From assembly GCA_035254305.1 (NCBI GenBank), contig DATFAS010000232.1, forward strand, positions 1-15,054: 15,054 bases of DNA, given 5' to 3'. Of the stretch, positions 6,336-14,144 are shown piece by piece. Position numbers and translations under genes: made by a program. The DNA is from DATFAS01 sp035254305 (GTDB lineage: Bacteria > Bacillota > Bacilli > Aneurinibacillales > RAOX-1). Position 1 is the stretch's first letter. Each line of letters begins with the position of its first letter. The notes beneath the pieces were generated by a model, which was given only the letters and a program-made list of their open reading frames with translations, did not search any database and was not told the DNA's origin.

Positions 6336-7085
6336 TTACTTCCCTTCGACCTGCAAGGTAACCTCCTCAAAAAAATGTGCCATATCTGAAAACAACTGAT
6401 ATCGGTCATGATCAAGTGTAATAATGTGACTTGAATTCGGATAATGATGAATCCTTTTATAGTTTGACCCGATATGGTTATATATATAATCTGCGCTTAA
6501 TGGATCAACGGTTTCATCCTTGTTCCCCTGCACGACCATTATGGGAGTATGAATCTGGGATAATTGATTTTTCACTTCCTCTATAAGCTCATGAAGACTG
6601 TGTATACAGGATAGAGGTGTCTTTGGATAGGCTACGATGTTGTTCTCGATGTGAGGAGCTTTGCGTTCTGTTCTTCTTTTATAAGGTAGAATATACTTCA
6701 GCCAGCGACTATGGCGAATCCTTTTGTCATGAACAAAAATAGGGGAACTGAGTGTTGCTATCGCCCGAAGTGGATATTTTCTTGCTAATTGTAAGGCAAG
6801 TAATCCTCCCATAGAAAGCCCTGCTGCATAAATCACCTGATTACCTGCTTGCAGTAGCTGTTCATATCCTTCTTCCACCGATTGAAACCAATCGAAGCGA
6901 TTCGTTCTCCTCATTTCCTCAGGAGTTGTTCCATGTCCCGCCAATAAGGGAACATAAAGACTATATCCAATCCCCCGAAAATGATCCACAAGTGGCTTTA
7001 GTTCAAGAGGTGACCCTGTAAAGCCATGGATCAGAAGAATTCCTCTTCCCTTATGTCCCTTATGAAAAATTGGGCGGATGTTCAT
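6336..7085 (-). CDS. est: Carboxylesterase (Est30/YvaK family)
   Basis: This alpha/beta hydrolase acts on short- and medium-chain esters and monoacylglycerol-like substrates; it is cytoplasmic with no signal peptide. I chose the ATG at 7085 ('MNIRPIFHKG'), because GGAGGGG lies 3-5 nt upstream. An ATG at 7097 has no RBS and contains this SD within its first codons. From 7085 the protein has 249 residues, close to the 248 of the Geobacillus Est30 enzyme. The visible parts are oxyanion motif 'HGFTGSP', nucleophile S91 in 'GLSMGG', acid D190 in 'GNKDETVDP', and H220 in 'NSSHI'. It sits between secG and rnr, as in B. subtilis yvaK. The physiological substrate is unknown. Confidence 0.93.
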   Translation of the reverse strand: MNIRPIFHKGHKGRGILLIHGFTGSPLELKPLVDHFRGIGYSLYVPLLAGHGTTPEEMRRTNRFDWFQSVEEGYEQLLQAGNQVIYAAGLSMGGLLALQLARKYPLRAIATLSSPIFVHDKRIRHSRWLKYILPYKRRTERKAPHIENNIVAYPKTPLSCIHSLHELIEEVKNQLSQIHTPIMVVQGNKDETVDPLSADYIYNHIGSNYKRIHHYPNSSHIITLDHDRYQLFSDMAHFFEEVTLQVEGK

Positions 7086-7150
7086 AAGCCCCTCCATTTT
7101 AAAGTAATTATTTTAACTATCCTATGTAGGAAAGCTTGTCACCTTTTCAA

Positions 7151-7159
7151 ATTATACCA
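7151..7159 (-). promoter_or_regulatory. Extended -10 promoter for est-rnr-smpB
   Basis: TGGTATAAT on the minus strand is a perfect extended -10 about 65 nt upstream of the est start. The -35 region is poor and is covered by one copy of a 17 bp direct repeat. The promoter lies after the secG terminator, so a new transcript must begin here. Confidence 0.55.
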
Positions 7160-7213
7160 GCAACTCGGCCCTACTAGCTAATTGATCGGTGAATCGGCAA
7201 CTAGGACCTACTA
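7160..7213. repeat. Imperfect direct repeat upstream of the est promoter
   Basis: GCAACTCGGCCCTACTA (7160-7176) and GCAACTAGGACCTACTA (7197-7213) match at 15 of 17 positions, 37 bp apart start to start. On the minus strand AGCTAATT-type sequence accompanies both. The proximal copy abuts the extended -10 box. They may be binding sites for a regulator; the factor is unknown. Confidence 0.45.
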
Positions 7214-7240
7214 TCATCCCATTTATCAGCTAATTAGTCT

Positions 7241-7272
7241 AAAAACAGCAAGCCCCCAAAAGAGCTTGCTGT
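7241..7272 (-). terminator. Strong intrinsic terminator after secG
   Basis: ACAGCAAGCTC pairs with GGGCTTGCTGT (11 bp including one U-G), loop TTTTGG, followed by TTTTT. It begins about 10 nt after the secG stop and ends the glycolytic-secG transcription unit. Confidence 0.9.
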
Positions 7273-7282
7273 AATCATTCCA

Positions 7283-7519
7283 TTATACTCTTGTTAAATA
7301 AGCCACGACAATTGAAAGAAGCATGAATCCAACCGCAATACCAACTGTTAATTTATTAAGAACGGCATCAATGCCCCGTGCTTTCTGTTTTCCAACCATT
7401 TGCTCTGCACCGCCGCCGATAGTTCCAGATAAACCAGCGCTCTTACTAGATTGTAGGAGAACGACTAAAATTAATGCGATACAAAAGATCACAAGAAGAA
7501 CCTTAAAGAATACAACCAA
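7283..7519 (-). CDS. secG: Preprotein translocase subunit SecG
   Basis: This 78-residue membrane protein is the accessory subunit of the SecYEG channel. It has two hydrophobic helices, at about 3-23 ('FFKVLLVIFCIALILVVLLQ') and 57-75 ('KLTVGIAVGFMLLSIVVAYL'). Between them is the conserved 'QSSKSAGLSGTIGGGAEQ' cytoplasmic loop. The start is TTG at 7519, supported by GGAGGTG at a 6-7 nt spacing. It is 97 nt after eno, with a hairpin in the gap, and before the strong terminator. The length and order are normal for Bacillales. Confidence 0.96.
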   Translation of the reverse strand: MVVFFKVLLVIFCIALILVVLLQSSKSAGLSGTIGGGAEQMVGKQKARGIDAVLNKLTVGIAVGFMLLSIVVAYLTRV

Positions 7520-7575
7520 TGATCACACCTCCATACCAGTAAATCCAATACATGTACTGTAACACTTTCATATGG

Positions 7576-7604
7576 AAAAGACAAGGCAATTTACAGCCTT
7601 GTCC
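7576..7604 (-). terminator. Hairpin between eno and secG, probable leaky terminator
   Basis: On the minus strand GGACAAGGC (7604-7596) pairs with GCCTTGTCT (7587-7579), loop TGTAAATT, then TTTT. The stem is strong but the T-tract is short, suggesting that the highly expressed glycolytic transcript ends here with some read-through into secG. No clear secG promoter was found. Confidence 0.6.
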
Positions 7605-7616
7605 AATTCCTAAGTA

Positions 7617-8903
7617 TTACCGTTTCAAGTTATAAAAGGATTTAATTCCATGATATTGGCTCATGCTTCCTAGCTCATCTTCAATACGAAGAAGTTGGTT
7701 ATATTTCGCTACACGATCTGTACGAGAAGGCGCACCTGTTTTGATTTGACCAGCATTAGTAGCTACAGCGATATCAGCAATAGTAGAATCTTCTGTTTCA
7801 CCCGAACGGTGAGAGATAATTGCTGTATAGCCTGCACGTTTTGCCATTTCAATTGCATCGAAAGTTTCAGTCAATGTACCAATTTGGTTTACTTTAATCA
7901 AGATTGAATTTCCTGTGTCATTCTGAATTCCACGTTCTAGACGTTGTGTATTAGTAACGAATAGGTCATCTCCAACAAGCTGAACTTTCTTACCGATACG
8001 TTCTGTTAGCTTCTTCCATCCATCCCAATCATCCTCAGAAAGACCATCCTCAATAGAGATGATTGGATACTTATCAGACAACATAGCAAGATAATCGATC
8101 ATTTCATCTGTAGTCTTGGTGATGCCTTCTCCTTCAAGATGATATACTCCATCTTTATACATTTCGGTAGAAGCTACATCAAGAGCTAGATACACATCTA
8201 TGCCTGGCTCATAGCCAGCAGCCTTGATTGCTTCCATGATGGTTTGGATCGCTTCCTCGTTAGACTTAAGGTTTGGCGCAAATCCACCTTCATCACCAAC
8301 TGCGGTATTTAGGCCTTTTTCTTTCAATACAGATTTCAATGTGTGGAAAATTTCTGCACCTGTACGAAGGGCTTCAGTGAAGCTCTCTGCACCTACAGGC
8401 ATAACCATGAATTCCTGGATATCCACATTGTTATCTGCGTGCTTTCCACCATTAAGAATATTCATCATAGGCACAGGAAGCTGCTTCGCATTAATTCCAC
8501 CAAGATATACATATAGAGGTAGTCCTAAAGCATCTGCAGCCGCACGAGCAACAGCCATAGACACACCGAGAATCGCATTTGCTCCTAATTTTCCCTTATT
8601 TTCTGTACCATCTAATTCAATCATTAATCGATCAATACCGATTTGATCCAATGCATCTAAGCCAACCACTTCAGGCGCAATGACTTCGTTTACATTGTCT
8701 ACTGCTTGAAGAACACCTTTACCTACATAACGGGATTTATCATTGTCACGTAATTCTACAGCTTCATAAGCACCAGTGGATGCACCAGATGGAACAAGCG
8801 CTCGGCCAAATGCACCAGACTCTAAGTATACTTCAACCTCTACTGTTGGATTTCCACGAGAATCTAGGACCTCTCTAGCATAAACATCGGAAATAATTGT
8901 CAT
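7617..8903 (-). CDS. eno: Enolase (phosphopyruvate hydratase)
   Basis: It converts 2-phosphoglycerate to phosphoenolpyruvate; Mg2+-dependent and cytoplasmic, and a degradosome partner in Bacillus. I chose the ATG at 8903 (MTIISDVYAREVLDSRGNPT), which gives the typical 428 residues, with GAGGAG about 10 nt upstream. An ATG ten codons earlier reads through this SD and is unlikely. The key residues are the catalytic pair E205 in 'GDEGGFAP' and K337 in 'LIKVNQIG', the metal ligands D242, E285 and D312, and the signature 'SHRSGETEDSTIADIAV' (364-380). It is the last enzyme of the gapA operon, 164 nt after gpmI. No irregularities. Confidence 0.98.
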   Translation of the reverse strand: MTIISDVYAREVLDSRGNPTVEVEVYLESGAFGRALVPSGASTGAYEAVELRDNDKSRYVGKGVLQAVDNVNEVIAPEVVGLDALDQIGIDRLMIELDGTENKGKLGANAILGVSMAVARAAADALGLPLYVYLGGINAKQLPVPMMNILNGGKHADNNVDIQEFMVMPVGAESFTEALRTGAEIFHTLKSVLKEKGLNTAVGDEGGFAPNLKSNEEAIQTIMEAIKAAGYEPGIDVYLALDVASTEMYKDGVYHLEGEGITKTTDEMIDYLAMLSDKYPIISIEDGLSEDDWDGWKKLTERIGKKVQLVGDDLFVTNTQRLERGIQNDTGNSILIKVNQIGTLTETFDAIEMAKRAGYTAIISHRSGETEDSTIADIAVATNAGQIKTGAPSRTDRVAKYNQLLRIEDELGSMSQYHGIKSFYNLKR

Positions 8904-8954
8904 TTCTACAAACACTCCTCTATAATTATTCATTTCTAAGGACTAAACACAGTC

Positions 8955-9016
8955 TTACCGTAGTCTAAGGTAAAACTTGGCTGGCGCCTAGCCTTAAGAT
9001 TAAGATGGTAGGCTAG
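8955..9016 (-). other. Two small hairpins in the gpmI-eno gap
   Basis: CTAGCC (8988-8993) pairs with GGCTAG (9011-9016), and TTACC (8955-8959) with GGTAA (8969-8973). No T-tract follows either, so these are not clear terminators. In a 164 nt gap inside an otherwise tight operon they may be processing or stabilising structures. I see no promoter here. Confidence 0.3.
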
Positions 9017-9067
9017 TTACCCTTTTACGAAAGACAGAGTTCAAAGCATTCATTAAATTCCTATAGG

Positions 9068-10603
9068 CTAAAATATAGGCTTTCCAGTCATCTCTTTTGG
9101 CTGTCCTAATCCAAGAAGCTTAAGCATGGTAGGAGCAAGATCCGCCAATACACCACCATCACGAAGAGTTAATCCTTCCTTCGTAAGGATTAAAGGAACA
9201 GGGAACGTACTATGGGAGGTTATAACATTCCCTTGATCGTCAACCATCCAATCTGCATTTCCATGGTCAGCCGTAACAAGGGCTACTCCGCCTTTTGCAA
9301 TAATAGCATCAACGACTTTCCCAATGCATTCATCTACAGTCTCCACCGCTTTAATCGTTGGTTCCATCTTACCAGAATGCCCAACCATATCACAATTTGC
9401 AAAATTAAGTATGATCACATCTTGAATATCCTTATCTAATTCCTTAAGCAGGGCGTCTGTGACTTCGTAGGCACTCATCTCAGGCTTAAGATCATAGGTT
9501 GGTACATCCTTCGGAGAATTGATTAAGATCCTCGTTTCCCCTTCGAATTCCTTCTCCCTTCCCCCATTGAAGAAGAAGGTAACATGTGGATATTTCTCGG
9601 TTTCTGCGATTCGAAGCTGCTTAAGCCCATGCTGTGCAAGTACCTCACCAAAGGTATTATCCAAGTTCGTTGGTTTGTAAGCAACATAGCCATCAACCGA
9701 TTCACTAAACTTCGTCATACAGACATAATAAAGATCCTTCGGTACCTTGTCACCTCGATCGAATCCACGGAAGTCTTCATTCGTGAACGCTTGTGAGATT
9801 TGGATCGCACGGTCCGGACGGAAATTGAAGAATACGACAGCATCATGATCCTCGATTAGCCCAACAGGTTGATCCTGATTATCAACAATTACGGTTGGCA
9901 TCACGAATTCATCGTAGACGCTTTTCTCGTAGGATTCCTCTACAGCTTGGCCTGGATCTTGGTAATGTGGGCCCTCTCCATAAACCATTGCCCGATAGGA
10001 TTTCTCCGTACGTTCCCAGCGCTTATCGCGGTCCATCGCATAATAACGTCCTTGGACAGTCGCCAGTTGACCTACACCAATCTCCTGCAATTTGGCCTCT
10101 GTTTCCTTAATGAACTTCACCGAACTATCTGGAGCTACATCTCTTCCATCAAGGAATGCATGGATGTATACCTTTTCCAGATTATGCTTCTTAGCTAATT
10201 CCACTAATGCAAACAAGTGGGTAATATGGCTATGTACCCCACCATTAGAAAGCAACCCATAGAAATGCAGCTTGCTATTATTTTTCTTCACATGATCAAC
10301 AGCACCAAGTAGGGTTTCATTCTCAAAAAAGGACCCTTCACGAATCGATTTGGATAAACGAGTCAACTCCTGATAAACAACTCGTCCAGCCCCAAGATTT
10401 AAATGCCCCACCTCTGAGTTTCCCATTTGGCCAACTGGAAGGCCCACAGATTCCCCACTAGCTCCTAGAAGAGTATGTGGATAGTTCGCCCACAACCGAT
10501 CTAGATTCGGCTTTTTAGCCTTGGCAATTGCATTCCCTTCGGTTTCCTCTCTTATCGCAAAACCGTCCATAATAATAAGTGCAACAGGTTTCGGTCTATT
10601 CAT
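9068..10603 (-). CDS. gpmI: 2,3-bisphosphoglycerate-independent phosphoglycerate mutase
   Basis: It interconverts 3- and 2-phosphoglycerate through a phosphoserine intermediate; it uses two Mn2+ ions and belongs to the alkaline phosphatase superfamily. At 511 residues it has the usual length. The parts seen are metal ligand D13 in 'IIMDGF', nucleophile S63 in 'GNSEVGHLNLGAGR', the bisphosphatase-like insert beginning after about residue 75 with 'HAFLDGRDVAPDSS', 'NFRPDRAIQ', and the C-terminal metal motif 'TADHGNAD'. The ATG follows AAAGGAG, which is embedded in the last codons of tpiA, whose stop is only 2 nt away, indicating translational coupling. In spore-formers this Mn/pH-sensitive enzyme helps store 3-phosphoglycerate in spores; whether this host sporulates is not shown here. 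Confidence 0.97.
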   Translation of the reverse strand: MNRPKPVALIIMDGFAIREETEGNAIAKAKKPNLDRLWANYPHTLLGASGESVGLPVGQMGNSEVGHLNLGAGRVVYQELTRLSKSIREGSFFENETLLGAVDHVKKNNSKLHFYGLLSNGGVHSHITHLFALVELAKKHNLEKVYIHAFLDGRDVAPDSSVKFIKETEAKLQEIGVGQLATVQGRYYAMDRDKRWERTEKSYRAMVYGEGPHYQDPGQAVEESYEKSVYDEFVMPTVIVDNQDQPVGLIEDHDAVVFFNFRPDRAIQISQAFTNEDFRGFDRGDKVPKDLYYVCMTKFSESVDGYVAYKPTNLDNTFGEVLAQHGLKQLRIAETEKYPHVTFFFNGGREKEFEGETRILINSPKDVPTYDLKPEMSAYEVTDALLKELDKDIQDVIILNFANCDMVGHSGKMEPTIKAVETVDECIGKVVDAIIAKGGVALVTADHGNADWMVDDQGNVITSHSTFPVPLILTKEGLTLRDGGVLADLAPTMLKLLGLGQPKEMTGKPIF

Positions 10604-10605
10604 CT

Positions 10606-11352
10606 TTATACGGCTCCTTTCAACAAAGCAAGGAATGACTGCGGGTCTAGACTTGCCCCTCCGACAAGAGCTCCATCTATATCCGACTGTGCCATGAATC
10701 CTTCAATGTTATCTGGTTTAACACTTCCTCCGTATTGAATGCGGACTTGTGAAGATACCACTTGATCAAACTGGTCCGTAATCAACTCACGTATGTAGCC
10801 AATCACTTCAGCTGCATCTTGTGCGGAAGAGGTCTTTCCTGTTCCGATCGCCCAGATTGGTTCGTAAGCAATCACCATCTCTATCATTTGTTCGGAAGTC
10901 ACTTCTTTCATCGCAGCTTCCATTTGGATCTTCACGATTTCCTTTGTTTTTCCAGATTCACGCTGTTCGAGGTCCTCTCCTACACAGACAATTGGACGAA
11001 TCCCTGCCTGAAGAGCAGCATGCAAGCGCTGGTTAACAGTCTGATCCGTTTCACCGAAATAGGCCCTACGTTCAGAGTGACCAATGATGGCATACTTCAC
11101 TCCTAATTCCTTCAACATAGGAGCACTAATTTCACCGGTGTAGGCTCCTTCCTGTGCCCAGTGGATATTTTGAGCTCCAAGCCCAATATTTTTCCCTTTG
11201 GTTAATTCAGCCATGACATAAAGCTGGGTATAAGGGACACAAAGTACTGCTTCAACTTCTTCGCCTATGACAGGTAATGCCTCCACAAATGCTTTTGCTT
11301 CAGCTACCGTTTTGTACATTTTCCAATTTCCTGCAATAATAGGTCTTCTCAA
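10606..11352 (-). CDS. tpiA: Triosephosphate isomerase
   Basis: It interconverts dihydroxyacetone phosphate and glyceraldehyde 3-phosphate; a (beta/alpha)8 barrel dimer. At 248 residues it is near the usual 250. Active-site residues seen: N9 and K11 in 'AGNWKMYK', H92 in 'IIGHSERR', E164 in 'AYEPIWAIGTG' (loop 6), and the phosphate-binding 'YGGSVKPDN' and 'GALVGGASL'. The start is TTG at 11352, with AGGAGG 7 nt upstream at the end of pgk. It lies 11 nt after pgk and 2 nt before gpmI, so it is embedded in the operon. Confidence 0.98.
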   Translation of the reverse strand: MRRPIIAGNWKMYKTVAEAKAFVEALPVIGEEVEAVLCVPYTQLYVMAELTKGKNIGLGAQNIHWAQEGAYTGEISAPMLKELGVKYAIIGHSERRAYFGETDQTVNQRLHAALQAGIRPIVCVGEDLEQRESGKTKEIVKIQMEAAMKEVTSEQMIEMVIAYEPIWAIGTGKTSSAQDAAEVIGYIRELITDQFDQVVSSQVRIQYGGSVKPDNIEGFMAQSDIDGALVGGASLDPQSFLALLKGAV

Positions 11353-11363
11353 TTTATATCCTC

Positions 11364-12545
11364 CTACTTATCCTGCAAGATCGTTACCCCAGGTAACGCC
11401 TTGCCTTCCATGAATTCTAAAGAAGCACCGCCACCTGTTGATATATGGGACATTTGCTTTGCTACACCCGCTTTTTCCACAGCTGCCACAGAGTCACCAC
11501 CACCAATGATAGTCGTTCCCTGCACCTTCGTCATAGCCCTAGCAATCGCTTCGGTTCCTTTCATGAATGATTCCATTTCAAAGACACCCATCGGTCCATT
11601 CCATACCACTGTCTTCGAATCAGCAGTCACTTGGCTATACCGTTCCACTGTCTCAGGTCCAATATCTAGTGCCTGCCAACCGTCAGGAATATTTGCAACA
11701 GAAACAACCTTCTGATCTGCATCATTAGCGAATCGGTCTGCAACTACAACGTCTGTTGGAATATAGAAATTAACTCCCTTATCCTTAGCCTTCTGAATGA
11801 AGGAAGCTGCTAGCTCGATCTTATCTTCTTCAAGTAAGGAAGCTCCTACACTATGCCCTTGAGCCTTAATAAACGTGTTGGCTAATCCCCCACCGAGGAT
11901 CAGATTGTCTACTTTATCTAGAAGACTCTCAATGACACCAATTTTATCCTTAACCTTCGCCCCACCAATAATCGCTGTAAAAGGTCTGGTAGGGTTCGCT
12001 AAGGCTCCACCGAGGAATTCAAGCTCCTTTTCCATCAAGAATCCAGCAACAGCCGGAATGTGATGTCCAATTCCTTCAGTGGAAGCATGTGCTCGGTGTG
12101 CAGCACCGAAAGCATCGTTCACATACAAATTAGCTAAAGCTGCAAATTCTTTGGCCAGTTCGGGATCATTCTTCTCTTCACCAGGAAGGAAGCGAACGTT
12201 TTCAAGTAGGAGAATCTCTCCTTCTTGGAGTGCTCCTACCATAGCACTCACCTGAGTACCTATCACTTCATCAGCTTTCTTAACCTCTTTATTTAATAAA
12301 TCACTAAGTCTTCTTGCAACAGCTGTTAAACGCATTTCTTCAACAACTTTTCCTTTTGGGCGGCCTAAGTGACTTGCAAGGATTACCTTTGCTCCCTGGC
12401 CGATTAAATATTCAATAGTTGGCACGGCTGCCCGAATACGAGTATCATCTGTTATGGTTCCTTCACTCATTGGCACATTAAAATCGACCCGACAAAACAC
12501 ACTCTTACCCTTAACATCCACATCCCGGACTGTTTTTTTCTGCAT
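11364..12545 (-). CDS. pgk: Phosphoglycerate kinase
   Basis: It transfers the acyl phosphate of 1,3-bisphosphoglycerate to ADP. At 393 residues it has the usual bacterial length. N-domain substrate residues: 'CRVDFNVP' (D21, N23), 'RIRAA' (R36), 'SHLGRPKG' (58-65). C-domain nucleotide site: 'GGAKVKDK', the 'WNGPMGVFE' loop, and 'GGGDSVAAVEK'. The ATG is preceded by AAAGGGGG. It is 79 nt after gapA, a gap that contains a hairpin, and 11 nt before tpiA. Confidence 0.98.
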   Translation of the reverse strand: MQKKTVRDVDVKGKSVFCRVDFNVPMSEGTITDDTRIRAAVPTIEYLIGQGAKVILASHLGRPKGKVVEEMRLTAVARRLSDLLNKEVKKADEVIGTQVSAMVGALQEGEILLLENVRFLPGEEKNDPELAKEFAALANLYVNDAFGAAHRAHASTEGIGHHIPAVAGFLMEKELEFLGGALANPTRPFTAIIGGAKVKDKIGVIESLLDKVDNLILGGGLANTFIKAQGHSVGASLLEEDKIELAASFIQKAKDKGVNFYIPTDVVVADRFANDADQKVVSVANIPDGWQALDIGPETVERYSQVTADSKTVVWNGPMGVFEMESFMKGTEAIARAMTKVQGTTIIGGGDSVAAVEKAGVAKQMSHISTGGGASLEFMEGKALPGVTILQDK

Positions 12546-12575
12546 GGATTTCTACCCCCTTTGAATATACCGAAA

Positions 12576-12598
12576 AGGGAGAATGCACGACTCTCCCT
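12576..12598 (-). other. Hairpin in the gapA-pgk gap
   Basis: AGGGAGA (minus strand, 12598-12592) pairs with TCTCCCT (12582-12576), 7 bp, loop GTCGTGCAT, followed by only TTTCGG. It is too weak in T-tract to be an efficient terminator. It could uncouple gapA from the distal genes by attenuation or protect the gapA mRNA 3' end, fitting the higher GapA demand usually seen in this operon type. Confidence 0.4.
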
Positions 12599-12624
12599 CT
12601 AAATACACTTTATTAATTTTACTT

Positions 12625-13629
12625 TTATAGTCCCTGTTTGGCAATATATACCGCCAAGTCAACTACACGATTTGAGTAACCCCACTCATTATCGTACCAG
12701 GACACAACCTTCACCATGTTCCCTTCCAAGACCATAGTAGAAAGAGCATCAATAGTTGAAGAATGAGAATCCCCATTGAAATCCTTCGATACTAATGGTT
12801 CTTGTGTGTAGGCCAAAATCCCCTTAAGTGGCCCCTCTGCTGCAGCCTTAAGAACTTGATTTACTTCTTCAACTGTCACAGAACTTTCAAATTCTGCTAC
12901 TAAGTCAACTACAGAAACATTAGGGGTAGGAACTCTCATAGCAAATCCATTGAGCTTTCCTTTTAATTCAGGTAACACTAACCCAACTGCTTTAGCAGCT
13001 CCAGTAGAAGTAGGAATAATGCTCTCTGCTGCTGCTCTTGCTCTACGAAGATCCTTATGAGGAAGGTCTAAGATTTGTTGGTCATTGGTATAGGAATGAA
13101 CGGTTGTCATAAGGCCGCGTCGAATCCCGAAGGTGTCATTCAATACTTTAGCAAACGGAGCTAGGCAGTTCGTCGTACAAGAAGCATTCGATATCACTTG
13201 ATGTTTAGCTGGATCATACTTATCCTCATTGACACCAAGTACAATCGTAATATCCTCATTCGTTGCAGGAGCTGAGATAATAACCTTCTTCGCCCCGCCT
13301 TCAATATGCTTAGCTGCATCTTCTTTTTTCGTGAAACGTCCAGTAGATTCAACAACGATATCCACTCCAAGCTCACCCCAAGGAAGCTTAGCAGGGTCAC
13401 GTTCAGCTAGAACTTTAATTTCCTTGCCATTCACTGTAATAAAGCCTGCTCCAGCTTGCACCTCGGCATTCAATCTACCATGAACACTATCGTACTTCAA
13501 AAGGTGAGCCAAAGAAGCTGAATCTGTAAGATCGTTTACCGCTACAATTTCGATTTCAGGATTCCCAAGTGCTGCTCGAAATACATTACGACCAATCCGT
13601 CCAAATCCGTTAATACCAACTCTAACCAT
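12625..13629 (-). CDS. gapA: Glyceraldehyde-3-phosphate dehydrogenase, glycolytic NAD type
   Basis: It oxidises glyceraldehyde 3-phosphate with NAD+ and phosphate. The 334 residues comprise Rossmann motif 'GINGFGRIGR', the 'VNDLTD' segment with D33 (NAD preference), the catalytic C151 in 'SNASCTTNC', H178 in 'TTVHSYTND', and 'DLPHKDLRRARAA' as in B. subtilis GapA rather than the NADP-dependent GapB ('NPHKDLRRAR' type). The ATG has GAGGAGG upstream. It is the first gene of the glycolytic operon. In many Bacillales the repressor gene cggR precedes gapA in the same operon; here the upstream neighbour is a glutaredoxin-like gene with a terminator, so gapA is directly behind its own promoter. Confidence 0.98.
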   Translation of the reverse strand: MVRVGINGFGRIGRNVFRAALGNPEIEIVAVNDLTDSASLAHLLKYDSVHGRLNAEVQAGAGFITVNGKEIKVLAERDPAKLPWGELGVDIVVESTGRFTKKEDAAKHIEGGAKKVIISAPATNEDITIVLGVNEDKYDPAKHQVISNASCTTNCLAPFAKVLNDTFGIRRGLMTTVHSYTNDQQILDLPHKDLRRARAAAESIIPTSTGAAKAVGLVLPELKGKLNGFAMRVPTPNVSVVDLVAEFESSVTVEEVNQVLKAAAEGPLKGILAYTQEPLVSKDFNGDSHSSTIDALSTMVLEGNMVKVVSWYDNEWGYSNRVVDLAVYIAKQGL

Positions 13630-13746
13630 TCTATTTCCTCCTCTAGATTAAAGAACTTCTATTGTTAAAACATAACCTACAATTCATCTTGTTTAGTATG
13701 AATCACGTTGTATTAACCCATACCCTATACAGTTAGCTCTTTAAGG

Positions 13747-13782
13747 GACGCATATTGTCCATGCGTTGTAAATTACGTCCCA
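13747..13782 (-). promoter_or_regulatory. CggR-like operator in the gapA leader (candidate)
   Basis: On the minus strand TGGGAC-N6-TACA-N4-ATGGAC-N6-CGTC. The B. subtilis CggR operator is CGGGAC-N6-TGTC-N4-CGGGAC-N6-TGTC. The 20 bp period and all internal spacings agree. Matches by block are 5/6, 1/4, 4/6 and 3/4. It begins at or just after the expected transcription start, the same position as in B. subtilis. ACGCAT/ATGCGT and GGGACG/CGTCCC also form overlapping inverted repeats here, so a dyad-binding regulator is an alternative. Confidence 0.45.
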
Positions 13783-13789
13783 CACCATT

Positions 13790-13819
13790 ATTTTACGCAA
13801 CATACCTGATTCTTGTCAA
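13790..13819 (-). promoter_or_regulatory. Sigma-A promoter of the gapA operon
   Basis: TTGACA (13814-13819, perfect -35), an 18 bp spacer and TAAAAT (13790-13795). The start would fall near 13783, giving a leader of about 150 nt before the gapA ATG. It lies just after the terminator of the upstream unit, so the glycolytic genes form an independent operon. Confidence 0.8.
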
Positions 13820-13831
13820 TGTAAGAAAATA

Positions 13832-13875
13832 AAAAAAATAAAAAAACACCCTTCAGGAAAAATTCCCTAGGAGTG
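13832..13875 (-). terminator. Terminator of the rpoN-glutaredoxin unit
   Basis: The stem (13875-13864 with 13858-13847 on the minus strand, two mismatches, loop ATTTT) ends in GGGTG followed by TTTTTTTATTTTTTT. It overlaps the TAG stop of the glutaredoxin-like gene at 13867-13869. Confidence 0.75.
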
Positions 13876-14133
13876 CTGTTTGGCCGGAAGCCGCTGGTCT
13901 AATTCTCGACGTAACCACAATTCTGCCATTTTGGATACAAAAACCTCTTCCCCATCAATATGAACGACAGGAATAGTCCACTTATATTTCTCGAAAATGT
14001 CTGCATCCGTTGTAATATCAAACAGAGAAAGCTCGATGGGATAATCCACCGCAACTCTTTCAATCCGTTCTTTGACATCATCACAGAGAGTGCATCCATC
14101 CTTGGTATAAATCGTAATTCGATAAGGGTCCAT
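13867..14133 (-). CDS. Glutaredoxin-like thiol-disulfide protein (DUF836 type)
   Basis: This is an 88-residue protein with a thioredoxin fold: 'IYTKDGCTLCDDVKERI' carries a CxxC pair (C14, C17) at the start of helix 1, and 'YKWTIPVVHIDGEEVF' has the family's cis-proline (P55). It is likely cytoplasmic, as no signal peptide is seen. It is short, like the DUF836/glutaredoxin-2-like proteins. AAGGAG precedes the ATG, which lies 11 nt after rpoN, so the two are co-transcribed. In several Bacillales a gene like this sits between rpoN and cggR-gapA. The substrate is unknown. Confidence 0.85.
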   Translation of the reverse strand: MDPYRITIYTKDGCTLCDDVKERIERVAVDYPIELSLFDITTDADIFEKYKWTIPVVHIDGEEVFVSKMAELWLRRELDQRLPAKQHS

Positions 14134-14144
14134 CTCGTTTCTCC

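Noticed and set aside
8224..8646. Plus-strand open frame of 140 codons inside eno
   Set aside because: It is antisense to a strongly conserved gene, has no RBS and no family features; other long antisense frames in rnr, gpmI, tpiA, pgk and gapA were rejected for the same reason.
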